Source of the DNA: Salvelinus alpinus
Lineage: Eukaryota; Chordata; Actinopteri; Salmoniformes; Salmonidae
Direction of reading: 5' to 3'
Assembly: GCF_045679555.1 (NCBI RefSeq)
Contig: NC_092093.1
Span: 64,058,890 to 64,122,889, forward strand
Length of the DNA stretch: 64,000 nt
Both the position numbers and the translations under genes were made by a program. A model generated the notes under the pieces. The model had not been told where the DNA came from. It searched no databases and saw only the letters and a program-made list of their open reading frames with translations. Shown here piece by piece: positions 45,395 through 55,035 of the stretch (position 1 is its first letter; every line of letters begins with the position of its first letter).

Positions 45395-46185
45395 AGGTCA
45401 GTTAGGATCACCACTTTATTTTAAGAATGTGAAATGTCAGAATAACAGTAGAGAGAATTATTTATTTCAGCTTTTATTTCCTTGAAGGAAAAAGGAAACC
45501 GCACACTGCTCTTGATAGTATCACCGATATTTAATAAGCTTACTTATCAGCCACACGGCCTTCGTCAAATATCGGCAGTGTGCGGTTTCCTTTTTCCTTC
45601 ATCTAGTTCAATTGTTGCCATGCACCTGCAAATAAGATTGCTCAGATTGCCTTTTGAATTTTGTATAGCTTTTATTTCCTTCATCACATTCCCAGTGGGT
45701 CAGAAGTTTACATATACTCAATTAGTATTTGGTAGCACTGCCTTGAAATTGTTTAACTTGGGTCAAACGTTTCGGGTAGCCTTGCACAAGCTTCCCACAA
45801 TAAATTGGGTGAATTTTGGCCCATTCCTCCTGACAGAGCTGGTGTAACTGAGTCAGGTTTGTAGTCCTCCTTGCTCGCACACGCTTTTTCAGTTCTGCCC
45901 ACACATTTTCTAAAGGTTTGAGGTCAGGGCTTTGTGATGGCCACTCCAATACCTTGACTTTGTTGTCCTTAAGCCATTTTGCCACAACTTTGGAAGTATG
46001 CTTGAGGTTTTTGTCCATTTGGAAGACCCATTTGCGACCAAGCTTTAACTTCCCGACTGATATCTTGAGATGTTGCTTCAATATATCCACATAATTTTCC
46101 TACCTCATGATGTTTTGTGATGTTTTCCTACCTCACTATTTTGTGAAGTGCTTGCAAGCCTCCCCCTTTTTCCTCCAAGCATAAC
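45395..46185 (-). mobile_element. Tc1-like element, left part (5' of LTR insertion)
   Basis: Same family as 18612-19350. The outer end is missing; starts at TTAGGTCAGTTAGGATCACC. Transposase C-terminal half on minus: [34 protein letters not shown] (Asp region altered), SQSPDLKPLENVWAELKKRV. It is split from its right part (49636-50468) by the LTR element and carries a foldback insert at 45484-45664. Confidence 0.85.
45470..45680. mobile_element. Foldback insert with target duplication
   Basis: AGCTTTTATTTCCTT occurs on both sides (about 45469 and 45666). The insert has inverted arms GAAGGAAAAAGGAAACCGCACACTG (45483) and CAGTGTGCGGTTTCCTTTTTCCTTC (45577), then GCCACACGGCCTTCGTC between. Probably the tail of a retroposon. 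Confidence 0.6.
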
Positions 46186-46656
46186 TGTCACGTTCCTGAC
46201 CTGTTTTCTATTGTTTTGTATGTGTTTAGTTGGTCAGGGCGTGAGTTGGGATGGGCAGTCTGTGTTGTTTGTTCTATGTGGGAGTGTGTTGGTTAATTAG
46301 CCTTATATGGTTCTCAATCAGGGACAGGTGTTATTCATTTCCTCTGATTGAGAATCATATATAGGTTGGCTGTTCTCACTGTTTGTTTGTGGGTGATTGT
46401 CTTCCGTGTCTGTGTCTGTGCACCACACGGGACTGTTTTCGGTTTGTTCGTTTTATGTAGTCTATTCCTGTTCGTGAGTTCTTTCGTGTCTTTATGTAAG
46501 TTCCATGTTCAGGTTTCGTCTACGTCGTTTTCTTATTTTGTAAGTTATTCAAGTGTTCTTCGTGTTTCGTCTTTATTTAATAAATTCATTTACATTTACA
46601 TTTACATTTAAGTCATTTAGCATTTATTAAGGAGGAGGAGCTAGAGCACCGTTACA
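46186..46656 (+). repeat. 5' LTR of pol-less element (altered U5)
   Basis: 471 bp. Matches the 3' LTR up to AATAAATTCATT (signal 46579-46584), then 46588-46630 is foreign (TACATTTACATTTACATTTAAGTCATTTAGC), and matching resumes at GGAGGAGGAGCTAGAGCACC. The U5 start codon is lost here. Confidence 0.88.
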
Positions 46657-49134
46657 GAATCACCCACCAACCTAGGACCAAGCGACGGGGGAGAGCGCAA
46701 CAAGGAAACCAGGACTCGTGGACATGGGAGGAAATATTGAACGGAAAAGGACCCTGGGCTCAGACAGGGGCATATCGCCGCTCTATTGAAGAGAGGGAGG
46801 CAGCTAAAACCCAGGAGCGGTGGTTTGAGGAGGCAGCAAGGAGACGTGGCTGGAAACCCGAAAAGCCTGTGAGTAAACCCCAAAAATTTCTTGGGGGGGA
46901 GGCTTAAAGGGAGAGTGGCGAAGTCAGGTAGGAAACCTGCGCCTACTCCCTGTACTTACCGTGGAGAGCGAGAGTCCGGGCAGACACCGTGTTACGCAGT
47001 AGAGCGCACGGTGTCTCCTGTACGTGTGCATAGCCCGGTGCGGGTTATTCCACCTCCCCGCACTGGTAGGGCTAGATTGAGCATTGAGCCAAGTGCCATG
47101 AAGCCACCTCCCCGCACTGGTAGGGCTAGATTGAGCATTGAGCCAAGTGCCATGAAGCCGGCTCTACATATCTGGCCACCAGTGCGTCTCCTCGGGCCGG
47201 CTTACATGGCACCAGCCTTACGCATGGTGTCCCCGGTTTGCCTACATAGCCCGGTGCGGGTTATTCCACCTCCCCGCACTGGTCGGGCGACGGGGAGTAT
47301 TCAACCAGGTAAGGTTGGGCAGGCTCAATGCTCAAGGGAGCCAGTACGCCTGCACGGTCCTGTATTTCCGGCGCCACCTCCCCGCTCCAGCCCAGTACCA
47401 CCAGTGCCTACACCACGCACCAGGCTTCCTGTGCGTCTCCAGAGCCCAGTTCCTCCTCCACGCACTCTTCCTGTGGTGCGTGCCCTCAGCCCGGTACCTC
47501 CAGTTCCGGTACCACGCACCAGGCCTATAGTGCGCATCGAGAGTCCAGTGTGCCCTGTTGTTGTTCCCCGCACTAGCCTAAAGGTGCGTGTCCTTAGCCC
47601 GGTACCTCCAGTTCCGGCGCCACGCACCAGGCCTATAGTGCGTCTCAGTCGGCCAGAGTCTGCCGTCTGCCAAGCGGCGCCTGAACTGCCCGTCTGCCAA
47701 GCGGCGCCTGAACTGCCCGTCTGCCAAGCGGCGCCTGAACTGCCCGTCTGCCCAACGGCGCCTGAACTGCCCGTCTGCCCAACGCTGTCTGAACTGTCCG
47801 TCTGCCAAGCGCCGCATGAACTGCCCGTCTGTATTGAGCCTTCAAAGCCGCCCGTCTGCCATGAGCCTGCAAAGCCGCCCGTCTGCCATGAGCCTACAGA
47901 GCCGTCCGCCAGACAGGAGCCGCTAGAGCCGTCCGCCAGACAGGAGCCGCCAGAGCCTTCCGCCAGACCGGATCAGCCAGAGCCTTCCGCCAGACCGGAT
48001 CAGCCAGAGCCTTCCGCCAGACCGGATCAGCCAGAGCCTTCCGCCAGACCGGATCAGCCAGAGCCTTCCGCCAGACCGGATCAGCCAGAGCCTTCCGCCA
48101 GACCGGATCAGCCAGAGCCTTCCGCCAGACCGGATCAGCCAGAGCCTTCCGCCAGACCGGATCAGCCAGAGCCTTCCGCCAGACCGGATCAGCCAGAGCC
48201 GTCAGCGAGCCATGACCAGCCAGAGCCGTCAGCGAGCCATGACCAGCCAGAGCCGTCAGCGAGCCATGACCAGCCAGAGCCGTCAGCGAGCCATGACCAG
48301 CCAGAGCCGTCAGCGAGCCATGACCAGCCAGAGCCGTCAGCGAGCCATGACCAGCCAGAGCCGTCAGCGAGCCATGACCAGCCAGAGCCGTCAGCGAGCC
48401 ATGACCAGCCAGAGCCGTCAGCGAGCCATGACCAGCCAGAGCCGTCAGCGAGCCATGACCAGCCAGAGCCGTCATCCAGCCATGACCAGCCAGAGCCGTC
48501 ATCCAGCCAGGATCCGCCAGAGCCGTCATCCAGCCAGGATCCGCCAGAGCCGTCATCCAGCCAGGATCCGCCAGAGCCGTCATCCAGCCAGGATCCGCCA
48601 GAGCCGTCATCCAGCCAGGATCCGCCAGAGCCGTCATCCAGCCAGGATCCGCCAGAGCCGTCATCCAGCCAGGATCCGCCAGAGCCGTCATCCAGCCAGG
48701 ATCCGCCAGAGCCGTCATCCAGCCAGGATCCGCCAGAGCCAGCCAGCCAGGATCCGCCGTCCCTCAGTCCGGAGCTGCCCCTTATCCTGGTGCTGCCCCT
48801 TATCCTGGTGCTGCCCCTTAGTCCGGTGCTGCCCCTTAGTCCGGTGCTGCCCCTTAGTCCGGTGCTGCCCCTTAGTCCGGTGCTGCCCCTTAGTCCGGTG
48901 CTGCCCCTTAGTCCGGTGCTGCCCCTTAGTCCGGTGCTGCCCCTTAGTCCGGTGCTGCCCCTTAATCCAGTGGGGTTAATTTGGAGGGTGGCCATTTGGA
49001 GGAGGCTACGAAAGCGGGTAGTGACTATGGTGGGGTGGGAACCACGCCCAGAGCCTGAGCCGCCGACGTGGATTGATGCCCACCCAGACCCTCCCCTAGA
49101 CTTTTTGGTGGTGCGTCCGGAGTTCTCACCTTGA
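46657..49134 (+). CDS. Pro-rich repeat protein of LTR element, copy 1 (frameshifted)
   Basis: From the LTR boundary the frame reads [39 protein letters not shown] and [20 protein letters not shown], then a run of seven G (46893-46899) instead of the six in copies 2 and 3 shifts it to an early TAA. The shifted frame is open from 46891 to the stop at 49134 for 747 residues: [14 protein letters not shown] blocks, QAAPELPVC (x3), PEPSARPDQ (x9), PEPSASHDQ (x10), PEPSSSQDP (x9), LPLSPV (x8), ending VRPEFSP. No catalytic motif; role unknown, gag-like position. Confidence 0.75.
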
Positions 49135-49145
49135 GGGGGGGGTTA

Positions 49146-49635
49146 TGTCACGTTCCTGACCTGTTTTCTATTGTTTTGTATGTGTTTAGTTGGTCAGGGC
49201 GTGAGTTGGGATGGGCAGTCTGTGTTTGTTCTATGTGGGAGTGTGTTGGTTAATTAGCCTTATATGGTTCTCAATCAGGGACAGGTGTTATTCATTTCCT
49301 CTGATTGAGAATCATATATAGGTTGGCTGTTCTCACTGTTTGTTTGTGGGTGATTGTCTTCCGTGTCTGTGTCTGTGCACCACACGGGACTGTTTTCGGT
49401 TTGTTCGTTTTATGTAGTCTATTCCTGTTCGTGAGTTCTTTCGTGTCTTTATGTAAGTTCCATGTTCAGGTTTCGTCTACGTCGTTTTCTTATTTTGTAA
49501 GTTATTCAAGTGTTCTTCGTGTTTCGTCTTTATTTAATAAATTCATTATGTCATCATACCTCGCTGCGTATTGGTCCACCGATCCTTCTCTCCTCTCCTC
49601 GTCCGAGGAGGAGGAGGAGCTAGAGCACCGTTACA
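49146..49635 (+). repeat. 3' LTR of pol-less element, unit 1
   Basis: 490 bp. Has TATATATAGG near 49314 (TATA-like), an inverted repeat 49262-49278/49301-49317, AATAAA at 49536-49541, and an ATG at 49548 opening MSSYLAAYWSTDPSLLSSSE with an EEEEELEHRY end that runs out of the LTR. Confidence 0.9.
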
Positions 49636-50468
49636 ATAACGATGTTCATTATGACCAAACAGTTATATTTGTGTTTCATCAGACCAGAGGACATTTCTCC
49701 AAAAAGTACGAGCTTTGTCCCCATGTGCAGTTGCAAACCGTAGTCTGGCTTTTTTTATGGCGGTTTTGGAGCTGTGGCTTCTTCTTTGCTGAGCGGCCTT
49801 TCAGGTTATGTCGATATAGGACTCGTTTTACTGTGGATATAGATACTTTTGTACCTGTTTCCTCCAGCATCTTCACAAGGTCCTTTGCTGTTATGGGATT
49901 GATTTGCACTTTTCGCACTACAGTACGTTCATCTCTAGGAGACAGAATGCGTCTCCTTCCTGAGCGGTATGACGGCTGCGTGGTCCAATGGTGTTTATAC
50001 TTGCGTACTATTGTTTGTACAGATGAACGTGGTACCTTCAGGCGTTTGGAAATTGCTCCCAAGGATGAACCAGACTTGTGAAGGTCTACAATTGTTTCTT
50101 AGGTCTTGGCTGATTTCTTTTGATTTTCCTATGATGTCACGCAAAGAGTCACTGAGTTTGAATGTAGGCCTTGAAATACATCCACAGGTACCTCCATTTT
50201 CTGGAATTTTCCAAGCTGTTTAAAGGCACAGTCAACTTAGTGTATGTAAACTTTTGACCCACTGGAATTGTGATACAGTGAATTGAATTATAAGTGAAAT
50301 AATCTGTCTGTAAACAATTGTTGGAAAAATGACTTGTGTCATGCACAAAGTGGATGTCCTAACCGATTTGCCAAAACTATAGTTTGTTAACAAGAAATGT
50401 GTGGAGTGGTTGAAAAACAAGTTTTAATGTCTCCAACCTAAGTGTATGTAAACTTCCGACTTCAACTG
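49636..50468 (-). mobile_element. Tc1-like element, right part, unit 1
   Basis: Begins with the ATAAC duplication and ends AAACTTCCGACTTCAACTG. Transposase N-terminus on minus at 50062-49679: MGAISKRLKVPRSSVQTIVR (helix-turn-helix), RRILSPRDERTVVRKVQINP, HNLKGRSAKKKP. The start codon region is intact, but the gene is split by the LTR element. Confidence 0.88.
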
Positions 50469-50754
50469 CATATCACCCCCTCTGGTTCCTTCCCTAGGCA
50501 TCATTGTTTCTGTTCCCGTGTCTTGTCTTCCCGACTCTCATTGCACATCGTTACACTAATGAACTTGAAGCAGCAAGAATGATTTGCAGGTAGAGACAAA
50601 TAAATTGGTAATCAATTATTGGAAAGGAAAATGTGCAGCTCTCACTCACCATGATTTGCGTACGTTTCGCCTTTTCCTCTTCAATGATTATACCTTTTGT
50701 TGATTGCACCTCAACTCACGTTGGTTGAGCGCCCTCCACTTCTTTCCATTATTG
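50469..50754. other. No recognised feature
   Basis: No repeat or coding signal identified between the Tc1-like end and the LINE tail; repeated exactly in unit 2 at 58637-58922. Confidence 0.4.
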
Positions 50755-50918
50755 ATATTTAAATCCAATCTAAGTTTATTGGTTGCGTACACAGAGTTGC
50801 AGGTGCAGTGAAATGCTTGTGTTTCTAGCTCCAACAGTGCAGTAATAATACCTAGCAATGACATAATCCAAAAAGTTTAAAAAAAAGAAAGAAATAAATG
50901 TTATAAAGAGCAATATAT
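50755..50918 (-). mobile_element. LINE 3' tail fragment, unit 1
   Basis: Reversed L2-like LINE 3' end: TTTAAATCCAATCTAAGTTTATTGG...GTGCAGTGAAATGCTTGTG...TAATACCTAGCAA. Related to the 3' end at 33400-33666. Confidence 0.65.
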
Positions 50919-50919
50919 A

Positions 50920-51450
50920 CACTGAGTGTACAATACCTTATGAACACCTGCTCTTTCCATGAGATACTTACCAGATGAAAGATATGATCCCTTATTGATG
51001 TCACTTTTTAAATCCACTTCAATCAGTCAATATGATGGGGATGAGACAGGTTAAATAATATTTTTTAATCCTTGATACAATTGAGACTTGGATTGTGTAT
51101 ATGTGCCATTCAGAGGCTGAAATAGCAAGACAAAAGATGTAAGTGTCTTTGAACAGGATATGTTTGTAGGTGCCAAGCGCACCAATTTTTGTCAAGAACT
51201 GCAACACTGCTGGGTTTTTCACGCTCACCAGTTTCCTGTGTGTATCAAGAATGGTTCACCACCCAAAGGACATCCATCCGTTTGGCCCAACTATGGGAAA
51301 CATTGGAGTCAACATGGGCCAGCATCCCTGTGGAACACTTTCGACACCTTGCCATGCCCCGACAAATTAAGGCTGTTCTGTGGGCAAAAGGGGAAGGGGG
51401 GTTGCAACTCAATATTAGGAAGGTGTTCTTAATGTTTTGTACACTTGGTG
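50920..51450. mobile_element. Tc1-type non-autonomous element, unit 1
   Basis: Ends CACTGAGTGTACAATACCTTATGAACACC and GGTGTTCTTAATGTTTTGTACACTTGGTG next to TA. Internal sequence resembles a shortened Tc1-like transposase region (CAAGAACTGCAACACTGCTGG). Confidence 0.75.
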
Positions 51451-51527
51451 TATATACAAGGTGGCAAAAGAGTTCTCCAATGACTCCAATGCTTCCCCCA
51501 GTTGTCAAAAAGTAGATCTCTACTTCA

Positions 51528-51757
51528 GGGCTCCCGAGTGGCGCAGTGGTCTGAGGCATTGCAGCTCAGTGCTAGAGACACTACAGACCCTGGTTCGATT
51601 CCAGGCTGTATCAAAACCGTCCGTGATTGGAAGTCCCATAGGGCGTCGCACAATTGGCCCAGCGTCGTCCGTGTTAGGGTTTGGCCGGGGTAGGTCGTCA
51701 TTGTAAATAAGAATTTGTTCTTAACTGACTTGCCTAGTTCAATAAAGAATAAATAGA
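51528..51757 (+). mobile_element. tRNA-derived SINE, unit 1
   Basis: Full layout: head GGGCTCCCGAGTGGCGCAGTGGTC (A box), GGTTCGATTCC (B box), GCGTCGCACAATTGGCCCAGC body, TTCTTAACTGACTTGCC tail with AATAAAG. Salmonid type; not a functional tRNA. Confidence 0.85.
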
Positions 51758-52657
51758 ATAGCTCATTCCATCTCATCCCACATATGCTCAATTAGTTTGA
51801 GATCTGGTGACTGGGCAGGCCATTGTAAGAAGCTGAATTCACTGTCATGTTCATGGAACCATTTCTGGACAATCCTAGCCTTGTGGCATGGGGCATTATC
51901 CTGGTGAAAAAATCAATTTGCAGATGGATACACTGCTGCCATGAGAGGGATGCACCTGACTGGCAATGATGTTTAGATATCCTGTGGCATTCATATGTTC
52001 CTCCACTTTTATCAAGGGACCCAGTATTTGCCATGAAAACACACCCCACACCATCACCAGCCTGCAATGTTGACAAGCGGCATGATGGATGCAAGTACTC
52101 ATATGGTTTTCCTCCTATCAGCGTGAAACAGCAGGAAACAGGATTCATCAGACCAGGCAATGTGTTTCCAATTCTCCAGTGTCCAGTGTTTTCGTTCCTT
52201 AGCCCACTGCAACCGCAGTTTCTTGTTTTTTGCTGCAAAAAATGGAAGGTCGTCGGCTGCCATACCCCATTCGTGTCGAGGTACGATAAGTTGTGCATTC
52301 TTTTTATGTCTTTTTTGGCACCAATGGTGTACTGGATGGTCAGTTGCTTTACACAACACGGGAAACCGTTGAGTGTGAAAAACCTACCAGCATTGCAATT
52401 CTTGACACACTCAAAACTACTGCCATACCCTGTTCAAAGGCACTAAAATCTTTTGTCTTGCCCATTCACCCTCTGAATGGCACACATACACAATCCATGT
52501 CACAAGGATTTAAAATCCTTCTTTAACCTTTCTCCTCCCCTTCATCTACACTGATTGAAGTGGATTTAACAGGTGACATCAATAAGGGATCATAGCTTTC
52601 ACACTGTTAGTCTGTCATGGAAAGAGCAGGTGTTCCTAATGTTTTGTACACTCAGTG
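51758..52657 (-). pseudogene. Tc1-like transposase, decayed, unit 1
   Basis: Minus-strand pieces: KNKKLRLQWAKERKHWTLEN and WKHIAWSDESCFLLF (first Asp block) at about 52250-52150, VMVWGVFSWQILGPLIKVEE near 52040, and a decayed last block (WPVTRSQ) near 51800. Right end AGGTGTTCCTAATGTTTTGTACACTCAGTG at 52657. Frameshifts prevent function. Confidence 0.8.

Positions 52658-52697
<40 letters not shown>
52658..52697. repeat. (TA)n/(CA)n microsatellite, unit 1
   Basis: About 14 TA steps then ACACACAC, directly after the Tc1-like end; identical in unit 2. Confidence 0.9.
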
Positions 52698-52698
<1 letters not shown>

Positions 52699-53033
52699 TT
52701 CTTGGCCTTGAGTCTTCTTCGGTATAACGCTACTAGCTTGGCACACCTGTATTTGGGGAGGTTCTCCCATTCTTCTCTGCAGATCCTCTCAAGCTCTGTC
52801 AGGTTGGATGGGGAGGATCACTGCACAGATATTTTCAGGTCTCTCCAGAGATGTTCGATCAGGTTCAAGTACGGGCTCTGGCTGGCCACTCAAGAACTTT
52901 CAGAGACTTGTCCCGAAGCCACTCCTGCATTGTCTTGGCTGTGTGCTTAGGGTCGTTGTCCTGTTGGAAGGTGAATCTTCACCCCAGTCTGAGGTCCTGA
53001 GCACACTGAAGCAGGTTTTCATCAAGGATTTGT
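52698..53033 (-). mobile_element. Tc1-like fragment (19842 family), unit 1
   Basis: Transposase C-terminal region without ends; matches 20075-20400 (CTTGAGTCTTCTT, TTCTCTGCAGATCCTCTCAAGC, TCGTTGTCCTGTTGGAAGGTG). Stops abruptly at 53033. 53034-53282 has no recognised feature. Confidence 0.8.
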
Positions 53034-53282
53034 TACGTTACAGCGTTGTTCTGTAGGTGCAATTGATCTGACACGCCCAACGAGGAGAGGTAGGTTACTG
53101 AACTTGAAACAGTGAATGCTGAGAGTGTGGAAATAATGCGACAAAGAGGTGCTTTTAGTACAATAGGTAGGCTTACGCATACAAAGCAAAATGACGACCG
53201 TTTCCAAATAATCTGTGGGACAACAAATAATTTCATTTTATAAAAAAATATAAACACAAACAAACAGAAATAACACGATATC

Positions 53283-55035
53283 TAAGGAAGTCTCTAGGTT
53301 TTGCTCGCCTGATTTAAAGTCTCTCATGATAAGCTGTAGACCACGCTATCTACCTAGAGTTTTCATCTGTATTTTTCGTAGTTGTCTACATACCACCTCA
53401 GACCGACGCTGACACTAAAACCACACTCAATTAGCTGTATTCCACCATAAGCAAACAGGAAAATGCTCATCCAGAGGTGGCGCTCTTAGTGGCCGGGGAC
53501 TTTAACGCAGGGAAACATAACTCAGTTTTACCTCATTTCTATCAACATGTTAATGTGCAACCAGAGGGAAAAAAACTCTAGACCACCTTTACTCCACACA
53601 CGGAGACGCGTACAGAGCTTTCCATCGCCCTCCATTTGGCAAATCTGACCATAATTCTATCCTCCTGATACCTGCTTACAAGCAAAAATATAAGCAGGAA
53701 GCACCAGTGACTCGGTCTATAAAATAGTGGTCAGTTGAAGCAGATGCTAAATTACAGGACTGTTTTGCTATCACAGACTGGAATATGTTCCGGGATTCTT
53801 CCGATGGCATTGAGGAGTACACCACATCAGTCCCAAGCTTATAAGAAATCCCGCTATGCCCTCCGACGAACCATCAAACAGGCAAAGCGTCAATACAGGA
53901 CTAAGATCGATTCATACTACACTGGCTCCGACGCTCGCCGGATGTGGCAGGGCTTGCAAACTATTACAGAATACAAAGGGAAGCACAGCCAAGAGCTGCC
54001 CAGTGACACTAGCCTACCAGACGAGCTAAATAACTTCTATGCTCGTTCCGAGGCAAGTAACACTGAAACATGCATGAGAGCATCAGCTGTTCCAGATGAC
54101 TGTGGGATCAAGCTCTCCGCAGCCGATGTGAGTAAGACCTTTAAACAGGTCAACATTCACAAGGCCGCAGGGCCAGACAGATTACCAGGACGTGTACTCC
54201 GAGCATGCGCTGACCAACTTGCAAGTGTCTTCACTGACATTTTCAACCTGTCCCTGACTGAGTCTGTAATACCAACATGTTTCAAGCAGACCACCATAGT
54301 TCCTGTGCTCAAGAACACTAAGGTATCCTGCCTAAATGACTACCGACCCGTAACACTCACGTCTGTAGCCATGAAATGCTTTGAAAGGCTGGTCATGGCT
54401 CACGTCACACCATTATTCCAGAAACCCTAGACCCACTCCAATTTGCACACCGCCCCAAAAGATCCACAGATGATGCAATCTCTATTGCACTCAACACTAC
54501 CCTTTCACACCTGGACAAAAGGAACACCTATGTGAGAATGCTATTCATTGATTACAGCTCAGCATTCAACATCATAGTGCCCTCAAAGCTCATCACTAAG
54601 CTAAGGACCTTGGGACTAAACACCTCCCTCTGTAACTGGATCCTGGACTTCCTGATGTGCCGCCCCCAGGTGGTAAGGGTAGGTAACAACACATCTGCCA
54701 CGTTGTTCCTCAACACGGGGGCCCCTCAAGGGTGCGTGCTCAGTCCCCTCCTGTACTCCCTGTTCACTCATGACTGCACGGCCAGGCACGACTCCAACAC
54801 CATCATTAAGTTTGTCGATGACACAACAGTGGTAGGCCTGATCACCGACAACGATGACACAGCCTATAGGGAGTAGGTCAGAGACCTGACAGTGTGGTGC
54901 AAGGACAACAACCTCTCCCTCAACGTGATCAAGACAAAGGAGATGATTGTGGACTACAGGAAAAGGAGGACCGAGCACGCCCCCATTCTCATCGACGGAG
55001 CTGTCGTGGAGCAGGTTGAGAGCTTCAAGTTCCTT
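53283..55035 (+). mobile_element. L2-like LINE, truncated at array junction, unit 1
   Basis: From endonuclease remnants (VAGDFNAG near 53490; KSDHNSILLIPAYK near 53648) through reverse transcriptase to ESFKFLG at 55035, where it is cut exactly at the unit junction. The 3' UTR is absent. Confidence 0.82.
53735..54876 (+). pseudogene. LINE reverse transcriptase, unit 1
   Basis: Segments: [75 protein letters not shown], then after a frameshift near 54428 [58 protein letters not shown] (VDD where FADD is usual). TAG at 54874. Confidence 0.85.

Larger units (their letters stand above)
46186..49635 (+). mobile_element. Pol-less LTR element with long Pro-rich ORF, copy 1
   Basis: LTRs 46186-46656 and 49146-49635 start TGTCACG and end CGTTACA. 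Flanked by ATAAC (46181-46185 and 49636-49640); removing it rejoins the Tc1-like element (CCTCCAAGCATAACGATG). Polypurine run GAGGGGGGGG precedes the 3' LTR. The internal part (2.5 kb) holds one reading frame and no protease, reverse transcriptase or integrase, so it must be mobilised in trans. The immediate post-LTR sequence GAATCACCCACC is not a usual TGG-type primer site. Confidence 0.85.
46757..55035 (+). repeat. Tandem array, unit 1 (8279 bp)
   Basis: Starts at GGCTCAGACAGGGGCATATC inside the LTR element and ends at TTCAAGTTCCTT inside the LINE. Differs from unit 2 by 111 bp: a 54-bp duplication at about 47105-47158, one G at 46893-46899, and net repeat-number change in the Pro-rich ORF. 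Confidence 0.93.

Noticed and set aside
47894..48995. Minus-strand and other-frame ORFs of over 200 residues (e.g. [24 protein letters not shown] repeats)
   Set aside because: Shadows of the in-frame 27-bp and 18-bp repeats of the plus-strand Pro-rich frame.
49305..49547. Frame upstream of the U5 ATG (MRIIYRLAVLTVCLWVIVF) as a signal or membrane protein
   Set aside because: It lies in U3/R of the LTR around the TATA-like box and polyadenylation signal; hydrophobic by base composition. The ATG at 49548 is the sensible start.
51528..51610. tRNA gene
   Set aside because: A and B boxes belong to a tRNA-derived SINE head; no complete cloverleaf and the SINE body and tail follow.
46757..55035. 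Array as pure assembly duplication
   Set aside because: Not fully excluded, but units differ by substitutions and several repeat-number changes in frame, which a copied contig would not show.
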